NCBI GenBank assembly: GCA_030065575.1
Contig: JASJDZ010000013.1
Location: 1 to 61,212 of the forward strand
DNA: 61,212 nucleotides
Direction: 5' to 3'
Source of the DNA: Acidimicrobiia bacterium
Lineage (GTDB): Bacteria; Actinomycetota; Acidimicrobiia; Spongiisociales; UBA5794
The notes beneath the pieces are model-generated. The model was not told where the DNA came from, did not search any database, and saw only the letters and a program-made list of their open reading frames with translations. Positions 8,239-17,130 of the stretch are shown in pieces. Every line of letters starts with the position of its first letter. Position 1 is the stretch's first letter. The position numbers and the translations under genes were made by a program.

Positions 8239-9390
8239 GTGAAGCTATCCGTCACCACCCGAGTTCCGTACGGCCCGTCGGTCGAGTTCGTCGAGCGCAA
8301 GGGCACCGGGCATCCGGACACCATCTGCGATCACCTGGCGGAGGAACTGGCCCGCGAGTTGGCCACCGAGTACCTGCGTCATACCGGAGCAGTGCAGCAC
8401 TTCAACGTCGACAAGGCAATCCTGGCCGCGGGGTCGGTTGACGTCGGCTTTGGCGGAGGCGAGCACATCCGGCCCTCGCGCCTCGTCCTTGTCGGCAAAG
8501 CCGATCACCTGCAGGAGTGGCGACCCGATCCTGAGGATCTGGCCGTCCGCTATAAGACGAAGCTTCTTCACCTCCTTCCCGATGCCACCCCTGATGCCTT
8601 CGATGTTGAGGTGTGGCTCAACCAATCTGCCGCCGACCTGGCCTCTGTGGTCACGACTCGCCATGAGGACGTGCCCCTTGCCAACGACACGTCCTTCGCT
8701 GCGGTTTCGTCTCCGCGTTCGGCGGTTGAGCGCACCGTCCATGAGGTCGAAACCCACCTCAACTCGGCAGACATGAGAACGTCACTGCCCATCGGCCGCG
8801 ACATCAAGGTGATGGGGGCGAAAGTCGACGGGTCGAGCCATGTCACCGTGGCCTGCCCGGTACTGGCGCGGAAGGTCAGTCGACGCGCCGAGTACGACGA
8901 AGTCATCGCTGCCGTACGGGATGAGGTTGCGGCCATCGCGACCCGCCATCTCGGAGAAGGCGTTGCGATCAAGATCAATCAGGCCGACCAGGAAGACAGC
9001 CCCTACCTGACACTCACCGGGACTTCGGCTGAGGCCGGTGATGACGGACAGGTGGGTCGGGGCAACCGCTTTGGTGGCCTGATCACGCCCTATCGCCCGA
9101 TGAGCCTGGAGGCAGCGGCCGGAAAGAATCCTGCTGCGCACGTCGGCAAGACCTACCACGCGGCCGGCGCCGACATCGCAGCCCGGCTCGAAGCCGAGAC
9201 CGGGATAACCGAATCTACGATCCGGCTTCTCAGCTCGATAGGCCGGCCGGTGTCCGATCCGGAGACCGTTCACATCGAGAAGGTCGGAGATGCGGACCCC
9301 GCACTGATCGAACAGATCGCCCGGGAGAGCCTGCGCGACTGGCGCGGAATTCGGGATCGGCTCATTGCCGGGCACTACGAGCTGTACTGA
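8239..9390 (+). CDS. mat: S-adenosylmethionine synthetase, archaeal type
   Basis: The 383-residue protein makes AdoMet from methionine and ATP. It belongs to the archaeal-type family (Pfam AdoMet_Synthase), not the common bacterial MetK: ERKGTGHPDTICD near residue 20, FGGGEHIRPSRLVLVG, DVPLANDTSFAA, GRDIKVMG, then GTSAEAGDDGQVGRGNR, GLITPYRPMSLEAAAGKNP and HVGKTYH all match that family closely. The GTG at 8239 is the homology-supported start even though the frame is open far upstream inside the permease gene. It ends directly against the convergent glycosylase gene. Confidence 0.95.
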   Translation: MKLSVTTRVPYGPSVEFVERKGTGHPDTICDHLAEELARELATEYLRHTGAVQHFNVDKAILAAGSVDVGFGGGEHIRPSRLVLVGKADHLQEWRPDPEDLAVRYKTKLLHLLPDATPDAFDVEVWLNQSAADLASVVTTRHEDVPLANDTSFAAVSSPRSAVERTVHEVETHLNSADMRTSLPIGRDIKVMGAKVDGSSHVTVACPVLARKVSRRAEYDEVIAAVRDEVAAIATRHLGEGVAIKINQADQEDSPYLTLTGTSAEAGDDGQVGRGNRFGGLITPYRPMSLEAAAGKNPAAHVGKTYHAAGADIAARLEAETGITESTIRLLSSIGRPVSDPETVHIEKVGDADPALIEQIARESLRDWRGIRDRLIAGHYELY

Positions 9391-10287
9391 TCAGTACCTG
9401 CCGCCCCGGCTGATGATGCTCTTCGGGCTGCGCGGCCCGTAGCGGGGGGCTTGAATCTTGGCCATCTTGATCAACAGGAGGGCACGTCGCCGCTGCGGGC
9501 GATACGGCTCCAGCAACTCGAGCATGCGATCATCGCTGCCGCGCGGTTCTCCCGCCAATGCCCAGGACACCGTGTGGGGAAGGTGGAAGTCGCCGAGGGG
9601 TATGGCGTCGCGGTCACCCCAGGCTGCTCCCATCACCTGGGCCGACGTCCACGGGCCAACGCCTCTGACCGCCTCCAGGCGGGTAACCGCGTCAGCCTGC
9701 TGCATCGCCGTGATCTCTTCGAGTCGGGACGCCCTTCTGGCGACCTCGCGCACGATACGAGCCCGCGATTGCTCGACGCCGAGTTGATGGAAGTCCGCAA
9801 GGGAGAGCCCGAGGACCGCCTCGGGCCGTGGAGGTAGGTAGAGGTTTGGTTGATCCGGCGCCGGTTCAGCAACCCGCTGGATAAGGTTCCTGTAGCCACG
9901 GCTCGCTTCGTCGGTTGTGACTCGCTGACCGAGGACCGTGGGCAGGATCGTATCGAACACCCTGCCGTTTGCGCCCAGCCGGAACCCGGCGAAGCGCCGG
10001 TGCAGCCGCCGCAACAGCGCCGATTCTGGCTCGAAGCGGGCAGGATCATCGGCAATACCGAGGGCTCCGGGAACCGCATCGAGCGCTAGCTCGGCGCCGG
10101 GCCCAAGCGCATCGGCCACGAGCTCATCGCCAACCCTGCGCAGTCGGATTGTGGCCGGGCCTGCTGCCGTCCACTGCGCGTACCTGGTCACACCGTCTCT
10201 GGTCTGGAGCACCAGCGGATCATTCGGAACGCAAAACCACAACGTGCGTGCAACATCGAGTTGTCCCGGCGACCAGCGTTTCTGCAT
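9391..10287 (-). CDS. AlkA-like DNA-3-methyladenine glycosylase (HhH-GPD family)
   Basis: The 298-residue protein has the helix-hairpin-helix element LEAVRGVGPWTSAQVMGAAWG followed by DRDAIPLGD, where the aspartate of the GPD-type loop sits, and an upstream VLGQRVTTDEASRGYRNLI helix typical of AlkA and OGG relatives. It should excise alkylated bases. There are no FeS-cluster cysteines at the C-terminus, which separates it from MutY/Nth. ATG 10287 is preferred to a TTG at 10296. It is convergent with the AdoMet synthetase; the two stop codons abut. Confidence 0.85.
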   Translation of the reverse strand: MQKRWSPGQLDVARTLWFCVPNDPLVLQTRDGVTRYAQWTAAGPATIRLRRVGDELVADALGPGAELALDAVPGALGIADDPARFEPESALLRRLHRRFAGFRLGANGRVFDTILPTVLGQRVTTDEASRGYRNLIQRVAEPAPDQPNLYLPPRPEAVLGLSLADFHQLGVEQSRARIVREVARRASRLEEITAMQQADAVTRLEAVRGVGPWTSAQVMGAAWGDRDAIPLGDFHLPHTVSWALAGEPRGSDDRMLELLEPYRPQRRRALLLIKMAKIQAPRYGPRSPKSIISRGGRY

Positions 10288-10405
10288 GGCCGCCAACCTA
10301 CATGCGGCAGTGCCATTGTTTCGCCTCGACCACTGCTAATTTCGCTGCATTCGAACGTCATTCGTGCCGATAGGGCGTAGCGAATGACAAGGAACGGGGT
10401 GCACC

Positions 10406-11233
10406 GTGGCCGACAATCCGGAAGATCAACCATTATCGAGCGAAGAATTGCTCCGTCGAGCTCGCGAGGGACTCGGCGGGTCTGACATGACCGATGCCGC
10501 TCCCCCGGATTTCGCCATCGAGTCTTTCCCCCCGCCGGCCGAGGATGACGAAACCGAGCCGATAGCTCCCCCCGAAGAGCCGGCTGCTCCGAGATTCGAA
10601 GAGCCGACCTTCACCGAACCGTTGCCTCCCGCCTCCGATTCCCGTGACGAGCCTGCGAGCTGGGCTCCGCCGCCCGTAGACCCGGCCAACCCGGCCGACT
10701 GGACCGGAGCGGCACCGACCGGTCCCGCTCCGGACGAGACGCCAAGTCGTGGCGGCAGTATCGCTAGGAATCTGTGGATTCTCGTCGTGCTCGCAGTTGT
10801 CGGCTTTGGCCTGTTCAGCTTCTTCGACACCAGCAAGACCGTCGATGACATCGCCGTCGGCGACTGTCTGAACATCCCTGACGAGGACATCTTCTCGACG
10901 ATCGACCCCCTCGACTGCAACGAGCCACATGATCTCGAGGTCTTTGCCCTGATCGATTTGAGCGTGGTGAGCCCGGAGTACTCGAGCATTGCCTCCTACC
11001 CCGGCGACGATGCCGTGTACGAAGCTGCATTCAACGAATGCTGGGATGAGTTCGAGCTCTACGTTGGCGTTCCGTACGAGGAGTCCGTCCTCTACCTCGA
11101 CGTCTTCACCCCGACACTCGAGGGCTGGGACGAGCGGGGCGATCGTATCGCCAACTGTGTTCTCTACGAGGTCAATGCCGACGCTACGCAGCTCATCCAG
11201 TCGAATCGGTCATTGCGTAACGCCAACCGCTGA
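10406..11233 (+). CDS. Septum_form-domain membrane protein
   Basis: This 275-residue protein has a Pro/Glu-rich cytoplasmic region (about 1-110), one membrane helix (NLWILVVLAVVGFGLFSFF) and an extracytoplasmic domain with the pattern VGDCLN, then LDCNEPHDLEVFAL, a Cys in FNECWDEF, YVGVPY and GWDERGDRIANCVLY. This four-Cys pattern is that of the Pfam Septum_form family common in actinobacteria, whose role is loosely tied to envelope or septum. GTG 10406 follows AAGGAACGGGG. The molecular role is unknown. Confidence 0.75.
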   Translation: MADNPEDQPLSSEELLRRAREGLGGSDMTDAAPPDFAIESFPPPAEDDETEPIAPPEEPAAPRFEEPTFTEPLPPASDSRDEPASWAPPPVDPANPADWTGAAPTGPAPDETPSRGGSIARNLWILVVLAVVGFGLFSFFDTSKTVDDIAVGDCLNIPDEDIFSTIDPLDCNEPHDLEVFALIDLSVVSPEYSSIASYPGDDAVYEAAFNECWDEFELYVGVPYEESVLYLDVFTPTLEGWDERGDRIANCVLYEVNADATQLIQSNRSLRNANR

Positions 11234-11257
11234 GGCAGGCCGTTACCCTGCTCGGCG

Positions 11258-12328
11258 ATGGAGACGGCGCCGATAGAGCAGATCCGAGCGTGGCTGATCG
11301 ACCTCCCGATGGTCCGGCCATTTGCATCAGCGCGCTCGACCCTGGGCAATCGCCGGATAGTTGTGGTCTGCACCGAGGGCGGAGGCGTATCTGGATGGGG
11401 TGAGGCAGCGCCGGTTCCCGGCCACACGATCGAAGATGCGGATGGGATCTGGACATCGCTCGAGACACTGCTGCGCATCCACGGCTCGGGCGCACCCGCT
11501 CACGTCGCAGGCCTTCTCGCCGCTGCCTTTGCTCAGGCAGCGGATGACGCTTCGGCAAAGCTGAGCAACCAGCCGCTGTGGCGGATCCTGGATGGCGCCC
11601 CGCAGGTAGTAGCCGGCGCCGCAATCGGCGTGGACGAGTCGGGTCGTCCTGATACGGCCGACATCGGCGCTGCCGCCCTTGCCGGCTACAGGCAAATGAA
11701 GCTGAAGATCACACCTGCGTGTGCAGCTGAGGATCTTCGCCGCGTTTTGGATGAACACCCTGAAGTCAGCTTCGGGGCTGATGCCAACGGTTCGTTCACC
11801 CGATCGGATCGAGCCGCTCTCGAGGCGATCGACTCCGTAGGGCTCGCATACCTCGAGCAACCGGGAAGCCCGCTTGACCTCGCTTTCCACCGGGAAACCC
11901 GCAGGCACTTGCAGACCCCGATAGCTCTCGACGAGAGCGTTGCCGACTCCGATGACATCATCCGAGTTCTCGCCGCCGACGCGGCCGATGTGATCAACCT
12001 GAAGACGGGAGGACTGGGAGCGTCACGGGCGCTGCAGCTCGCTCAATCCATCACGAGCGAGGGGGTGGGAGTGCGTCTGGGCGGGCTCATTGAAAGCGGT
12101 GTCGGTCGTGCTCATGCGATTGCCCTCGCCGGTAACCCCGTCTTTGCCTGGCCCGGTGACATAGCTGCATCGGATCGCTACTTCGCCGACGACCTGGTGA
12201 AGCCACAATGGCGGGCTTCCGACGGAATGCTCAGCATCCCGGATGAGCCCGGCATAGGCGTCACCATCGATCGCCGCGCCCTCGACGCCCATTCGGTCGC
12301 AAGTCTCAGCACCGTGGAATCCGGCTAA
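11258..12328 (+). CDS. menC: o-Succinylbenzoate synthase-like enolase-superfamily enzyme
   Basis: The 356-residue protein has the enolase-superfamily barrel with the KxK catalytic pair (QMKLKITP), metal ligands in FGADANGS, YLEQPG and ALDES, and the later lysine in INLKTGGLGA. The C-terminal run LIESGVGRAHAIALAG, WPGDIAASDRYF and IPDEPGIGV resembles MenC proteins, which dehydrate SHCHC to o-succinylbenzoate in menaquinone synthesis. Dipeptide epimerases and N-acylamino acid racemases share these residues. No other men genes are in the window, so the substrate is inferred. Confidence 0.75.
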   Translation: METAPIEQIRAWLIDLPMVRPFASARSTLGNRRIVVVCTEGGGVSGWGEAAPVPGHTIEDADGIWTSLETLLRIHGSGAPAHVAGLLAAAFAQAADDASAKLSNQPLWRILDGAPQVVAGAAIGVDESGRPDTADIGAAALAGYRQMKLKITPACAAEDLRRVLDEHPEVSFGADANGSFTRSDRAALEAIDSVGLAYLEQPGSPLDLAFHRETRRHLQTPIALDESVADSDDIIRVLAADAADVINLKTGGLGASRALQLAQSITSEGVGVRLGGLIESGVGRAHAIALAGNPVFAWPGDIAASDRYFADDLVKPQWRASDGMLSIPDEPGIGVTIDRRALDAHSVASLSTVESG

Positions 12329-12337
12329 CTTAGAAGC

Positions 12338-14650
12338 ATGTCGAGATTCGCCCTGCGCATCACACTCCTGGCATCTGCCCTCCTCCTGATGTCTGCTGCT
12401 TCTGCCGTCGCCCAGACACAAGAGCCGGCTAATTGTGGAAGCTACGAGGGGGTGGTCTGCAACGGTTGGTTCTCCGACAATGCCGGCGTAGCCGAAGATG
12501 ATGCTGCCATCGAGGCTGCGCTCGGGGCCCTGGTCGAGCGCTACGGGAACGAGATCGCGTTTGTGACGGTTTCGGTGAGCCCCTACGGAAGCCCACTCGA
12601 GTTTGCACAAGACCTCGGCAACGCATGGGGGGTGGGCGATGCCGACCGCCAGGATGGGATCGTGATTCTTCTCGACATAGGGAACCGCCGGACAGAGATG
12701 ACTGCCGGCCCCGGTGTTCCCGAACTGGACTACCGGAGAGTGACCGGCGCCGGCAACTCGTTCTTTGGCCGCAGCGAGTTCGACTCCGGGATCATTGCGA
12801 TCATCGGCAGCCTGGAACAGGAACTGGCCACAATCGCAGGTGAGGACCCCAGTTCTGGGTCGAGTAGGCCGGGTTCGACAGTGAGCATCAGCCCGGAGGA
12901 GGAGGACACCCCGGTCGGGCTCGTGATCGGGGCGCTGGCCGCAGCCGGTTTTGTCGGTGGCGGGGTTGGTCTCGTTGCCGCGCGCCAGAAGCGACGTGAG
13001 CGGCTCCGCCGGGAGCGCACCGAACTGATCGACGGCGATGTGGTTGCCCTCGATCCCGCCGGCTATGAGCTGCCCTTGCTCGCCGACTTCGCTATTGCCC
13101 ACCGCGGCGCCGTGCCCGAGACAGACACCCGAGCAGCTCTAGCCGCTCTCGAACGAGTCAATGCCGGCCTCGAGCCACAAGACGAACCCAGCATGCGCGC
13201 ACTCTGGGGTCAGGGCCTTGTTACGGTCATCGACCGGGACAAGCTCCACCGGGAGACCGAGATCCCGCTCGACCTCCGCGTCTCCGCAGAGCAACCACTC
13301 CTCGAAGGAGCCCTGCAGGCGGCGATCCGTGAGGCAACCGAGGCAACCGAGGAGGAGCAAAGCGAGTTCGATCTGAAGCGGCGGGAGTTGGTGCGCATCA
13401 TCAACAGCCTGCGACCCCACCGGGTTGCCAATACCCGCTTTCGGATGGGACAGGCCATCAGCGATCGCAGCGTTCAGACAGCAATCGGTTGGGCGCACAT
13501 CACCGATGACGGGGACCGGTTCCTCGAAGCCGGCCCCGCCCTCAACACGACGGATACGCTCGGCAGCTCGCTGGAGCAACTCGATCTGGTCTATGCAACG
13601 GCGACGGAGAAGGCGTCGCGGATGGAAGCGCTCTACAAGCAGCTGCCCTCTTCGACCACCCGACCCGCAGTAGCGGCCGCCCTTGCCGACCTGACCGACG
13701 ATCCGGATACCTCCTATCGGAGATACGAGGAGCTACGGCAGACACTCGAGACAAAGGGATCGATGTTGAGTCGCGACGGCTTGTCGATCGCGGCCATCAC
13801 CGCGCTGTTGCTGATGAACAACGATGCCGACGACGTCGACGAGTTCGTTGCGGCCTACGAGGCGAACCGGAACCGCGGAACCGAAGCCGATACTGCGGTG
13901 GAGTATGCCCTGGCGGGTCTGAGTCGCCCGGGCGAGATCGCTCGAATCCGGAGCGAGGCCGACCGTCTCGGTCTGCCGGTTTCCTTGACTGCAGCCCTAC
14001 TGCGGCGGCGTGACGACGGCCCCGAAATCTATCGCAGTCTTGCCGATCAGCTCGCCTCTGCGGGCATCAAAGGGGACAACCGCCGGACGATCGCAGCGGT
14101 GCTGGCAATCTCCCTGGAACCTGCCCAGGCGATTCGCCGCTGGTCGGAGGCCCGACAGGCTCTGGCTGCTCTCGGGCTGGTCGGGGCATATGCGGACGTT
14201 GCCGCTGCGTTCGGCGCCTCCGATCCGCGCGGACCGCGGACATTCGCCCTGGCGTACGCCGCACAGCGCCAAGCACTGAGCCGCAGCACGATCGATGACG
14301 CCGACCGATTCGCTCCCGAACTGGCCCATGACGGCACGGGCCGGCAGCGCGACTCGTGGAGTGGCGAGCCGATTCCCCGCGGGCTTCCCTACTTCGATCC
14401 GTACACGCTTCTGTTCTACCACTGGGTCATCACCAAAGGCAGCCGGGGATCGTACGGCTGGGAGCCTGTGTACCGCGACACGTCGTGGTCGGCGGACTCC
14501 GGTTCCTGGTGGGGCGGCGGAGGCGGCTTCGGCGGAGGTGGCTCCTGGGGCGGCGGATCGTCATGGGGTGGCTCCTGGGGTGGCGGCGGCTTCGGCGGCG
14601 GCTTTGGCGGTGGCGGCGGCTTTGGCGGAGGCGGTGGCAGCGGGTGGTGA
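12338..14650 (+). CDS. Secreted/membrane TPM-domain protein with Gly-rich tail
   Basis: The 770-residue protein has a signal peptide (LRITLLASALLLMSAASAVAQ), a TPM domain (about 45-165, with FVTVSVSPYGS and GIVILLDIGNRRTEMTAGPGV), a single membrane helix (LVIGALAAAGFVGGGVGLVAA), a long charged region of about 480 residues with repeated helical segments and no recognised domain, and a C-terminal Gly/Trp/Ser-rich tail of about 50 residues. The TPM family includes YgcG-like proteins and a chloroplast phosphatase; its bacterial role is unclear. The stop overlaps the start of the methyltransferase gene by 4 bases. Confidence 0.75.
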   Translation: MSRFALRITLLASALLLMSAASAVAQTQEPANCGSYEGVVCNGWFSDNAGVAEDDAAIEAALGALVERYGNEIAFVTVSVSPYGSPLEFAQDLGNAWGVGDADRQDGIVILLDIGNRRTEMTAGPGVPELDYRRVTGAGNSFFGRSEFDSGIIAIIGSLEQELATIAGEDPSSGSSRPGSTVSISPEEEDTPVGLVIGALAAAGFVGGGVGLVAARQKRRERLRRERTELIDGDVVALDPAGYELPLLADFAIAHRGAVPETDTRAALAALERVNAGLEPQDEPSMRALWGQGLVTVIDRDKLHRETEIPLDLRVSAEQPLLEGALQAAIREATEATEEEQSEFDLKRRELVRIINSLRPHRVANTRFRMGQAISDRSVQTAIGWAHITDDGDRFLEAGPALNTTDTLGSSLEQLDLVYATATEKASRMEALYKQLPSSTTRPAVAAALADLTDDPDTSYRRYEELRQTLETKGSMLSRDGLSIAAITALLLMNNDADDVDEFVAAYEANRNRGTEADTAVEYALAGLSRPGEIARIRSEADRLGLPVSLTAALLRRRDDGPEIYRSLADQLASAGIKGDNRRTIAAVLAISLEPAQAIRRWSEARQALAALGLVGAYADVAAAFGASDPRGPRTFALAYAAQRQALSRSTIDDADRFAPELAHDGTGRQRDSWSGEPIPRGLPYFDPYTLLFYHWVITKGSRGSYGWEPVYRDTSWSADSGSWWGGGGGFGGGGSWGGGSSWGGSWGGGGFGGGFGGGGGFGGGGGSGW

Positions 14651-15459
14651 TCACCTCGACCGACAACCCGCGCATCAAGGCGCTCGCCAAGCTGAAGACC
14701 GCTCGGGAACGACGGCGGACCGGGCAATTCCTCATCGAAGGCGGCCGCGAGGTCGAACGAGCCACGGCAGCTGGGATAACGGTTGAAGCACTGCTCATTT
14801 GTCGGGAGTTACCGGGCGCGATCGATCCGATCGATGTCACCGCAGAGATCATCGAAGTCGCCCCGGGCCCGATGCGGAAGGTCGCCATGCGAGAGAATCC
14901 GCCGGGCGTGATTGCCCTTGCCCGACAGTTCGATACCGCACTCAGCCGGTTCGTGCCGGGCCCGAAGTCTCTCTACCTGATCGCCGAGCAGGTCGAGAAG
15001 CCGGGCAATCTCGGAGCCATGCTGCGCACCTGTGACGCAACCGGCGCCGACGGCCTCGTTGTCGCCGACGCAGCCACCGATGTCTTCAACCCCAACGTGG
15101 TGAGGGCCTCTCAGGGAGCACTTTTTTCGGTTCCCGTCGCAGTCGCCGGCACCAGGGATGCAATCGATTGGTCCCGACAGGGCGGCCTACAGGTTGTCGG
15201 GGGATATCCCGACGCCGCAGCGCCGCTCTGGGACGTCACACTTCGTGGACCAACTGCCATCCTGGTTGGTGCCGAGGACGTCGGTATCTCCGCAGCCTGG
15301 CGGGAGGTCGCAGTTCCGGCGCGCATACCGATGAGCGGGCAGGCCGATAGTCTCAATGCCTCTGTCGCCGCAGCTCTGCTGCTCTATGAGGCCGTGCGTC
15401 AGCGAACCGATCGACCGCTACCAGCTGGCAAAGATGAACCCGTTGCCGAGAGCGCCTGA
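14647..15459 (+). CDS. SpoU/TrmH-family RNA 2'-O-methyltransferase
   Basis: The 270-residue protein begins with the substrate-binding domain (ITSTDNPRIKALAKLKTAR, GQFLIEGGREVERA) and continues with the SPOUT knot motifs: NLGAMLRTCDATGADGLVV (motif 1), ILVGAEDVGIS (motif 2) and IPMSGQADSLNASVAAALLL (motif 3). It should methylate a ribose in rRNA or tRNA using AdoMet. GTG 14647 overlaps the preceding stop by 4 bases; a GTG one codon earlier is the alternative. The last 42 bases overlap the convergent gene at 15418. Confidence 0.9.
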   Translation: MITSTDNPRIKALAKLKTARERRRTGQFLIEGGREVERATAAGITVEALLICRELPGAIDPIDVTAEIIEVAPGPMRKVAMRENPPGVIALARQFDTALSRFVPGPKSLYLIAEQVEKPGNLGAMLRTCDATGADGLVVADAATDVFNPNVVRASQGALFSVPVAVAGTRDAIDWSRQGGLQVVGGYPDAAAPLWDVTLRGPTAILVGAEDVGISAAWREVAVPARIPMSGQADSLNASVAAALLLYEAVRQRTDRPLPAGKDEPVAESA

Positions 15460-16506
15460 GTTGCCCCCGCCCTGCCAGCGTGCGGTGCCGTTACCGTCGA
15501 CGTAGATGAGGAACTTGCCCGCCGGGTCGTAGCCGCCCCACGTCGAGCCGGTCTCAACCGGGAAGTTGGCGAGAACCTCACCGACGTCGCTGAAGACAAC
15601 ACCAGTTGTCCCGGTGACCTGATAGTCGGAATTGCGGGTGTGGACGAAGCCAACGAGATTGCCACTGGCCTGCGATCCAATCCCGTCGATGTCCTGGTTG
15701 ACCATGACCCACGGCAGCACCGTGACATGACTGGGCGCGCCCTCTGCCAGATCCAGCGTCGCCAGAGCGGCGACTTCCTTGATCTTGGTAGTCCACCACA
15801 ACTGCGAGCCATCCCGATCCCACGCCGCTGCTCCCATCGGGAACCCCAGCGAAGGATCGTCGATCCACTCACCCGGCCCGGTGTCGGCCGCAACTGTGGG
15901 GTCGGCGACCACCATTGAGTAACCGAGGTTGGCGAACAGGTTCTGCGTCGGCGACGGTGACAGCGTCCAGCCGTGCTCCTTCCAGTCCGAGTAGTACGGA
16001 TCAACCAGCTCTTCACCTGCAGCCACATAGAAGATGTTGCCTGCCGCTGGTTCACAGCAGTCGGCGATGCCGACCACAGAGCCGTCGCCGAGTCGCCAGA
16101 TACCAACCAGGACGTTGGGCGGCATCTCCTCGGCAGCAGCGACCTCAGCAGCAGTACCAGTCTGACCAAACACGTGCACGATTTCCCCGGTCAGAGTGTC
16201 TACCTCAACTGCGGAGTAGTCAGCGGTAATGGCAAGGAACGTCGCAGGGCGACCATCAGCGAGGGTGGACCCCGCAATGGGTGCTGCGGTTGTCGAGGTG
16301 GTAGTCGTCGAGGTGGTGGTTGATGGCGGCGGCGCATCCGTCGTCACGGCTGCCGTCGTGGTCGTTCCGGCTGCGGTCGTCGTTGTCATCTGTCCGGCGT
16401 CGGCTTGAGTGGTTGGAGCACTACTGTCAGGCGCTGCCTCGCCACCGCAGGCCGCGGCAAGGGCAAGAACCGAGCAGAGAATGGCGTAACGCCGCAGCAT
16501 GGACAA
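15418..16506 (-). CDS. Thr-rich secreted protein, possible lipoprotein
   Basis: The 362-residue protein has a signal peptide ending LALAAACGGEA, where the Cys could be lipidated although AAAC is a weak lipobox. A Thr/Ala/Ser-rich linker (about 28-80) suits O-glycosylation in actinobacteria. The rest has short repeated turns (TFLAITADYSAVEVDTLTGE, GAAAWDRDGSQLWWTTKIKEV) that suggest a beta-propeller-like fold, but I recognise no named domain. The 3' end overlaps the methyltransferase gene by 42 bases in antisense. Function unknown. Confidence 0.75.
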   Translation of the reverse strand: MSMLRRYAILCSVLALAAACGGEAAPDSSAPTTQADAGQMTTTTAAGTTTTAAVTTDAPPPSTTTSTTTTSTTAAPIAGSTLADGRPATFLAITADYSAVEVDTLTGEIVHVFGQTGTAAEVAAAEEMPPNVLVGIWRLGDGSVVGIADCCEPAAGNIFYVAAGEELVDPYYSDWKEHGWTLSPSPTQNLFANLGYSMVVADPTVAADTGPGEWIDDPSLGFPMGAAAWDRDGSQLWWTTKIKEVAALATLDLAEGAPSHVTVLPWVMVNQDIDGIGSQASGNLVGFVHTRNSDYQVTGTTGVVFSDVGEVLANFPVETGSTWGGYDPAGKFLIYVDGNGTARWQGGGNSGALGNGFIFASW

Positions 16507-16566
16507 TCACCTTTCGATGGCTACCACTGATGATCGGCAACCGGCCGGCGTACTTGACCCCACCGG

Positions 16567-17130
16567 TCAGCCCGCCGACGGAGGCTTGGTCATTTCCCAG
16601 ATTCCGTCATCGCGAAGAATACGGGCGATCAAGTCAAGGCGCATCACCGGGCTTCCGTAGTTGGCTGCGCCGGTGAGCTTGACGTGTAGAGGCGGGCCGC
16701 TGCTGATGATCGTCGGAACCGCATCAACTCCACGCTCACGGGCGGCCGCACTCCACGCTCTCAGGAGGCCCAGCCCGGGATCCACCGCGCGCGCGATCAC
16801 TTCGTCACCGTCGAGGCCGGCAACCCTTGCCGCTACTGCCAGGGTCGTGTCCTTCTTTGGGTCGTCCTTCTCCTGGAAGACCAGGGTGAGCAACGCCCGG
16901 ACAAAGCGCTGATGACTATCGGGATGGGCATCTCGTACTGCGGCACAGGCGCCGAGTAGCCGAATCCGCGGCGGGATCACTCCATCGGGGTCGATGTCTT
17001 CGGTGAGGAACTCCTCCCAGGTCACGTTGACATGCACGGAGCGATCCTTTGCGGCATTGAGCGCAGTCGAATAGAGCCTCCACACATCAGGCGTCGCAAA
17101 GTCGATGAAGATCTGGCCGATGAAGTCCAT
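16567..17130 (-). CDS. DsbA-fold protein (FrnE/HCCA isomerase-like), no CxxC
   Basis: The 187-residue protein shows the DsbA-like layout of a helical insert (LLGACAAVRDAHPDSHQRFVR through AVAARVAGLDGDEV) and a late VPTIISSG segment with the cis-proline position, followed by NYGSP. The usual N-terminal CxxC is absent: the corresponding place has DFATPDVWRLY, which is the pattern of the 2-hydroxychromene-2-carboxylate isomerase/FrnE subgroup. No signal peptide is visible. It is divergent from the exonuclease gene; the two starts overlap at 17130. Substrate unknown. Confidence 0.65.
   Translation of the reverse strand: MDFIGQIFIDFATPDVWRLYSTALNAAKDRSVHVNVTWEEFLTEDIDPDGVIPPRIRLLGACAAVRDAHPDSHQRFVRALLTLVFQEKDDPKKDTTLAVAARVAGLDGDEVIARAVDPGLGLLRAWSAAARERGVDAVPTIISSGPPLHVKLTGAANYGSPVMRLDLIARILRDDGIWEMTKPPSAG

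Noticed and set aside
12023-13102. A 359-residue open frame on the minus strand opposite menC and the TPM gene
   Set aside because: It lies antisense to two genes with clear motifs and has no recognisable domain or ribosome site.
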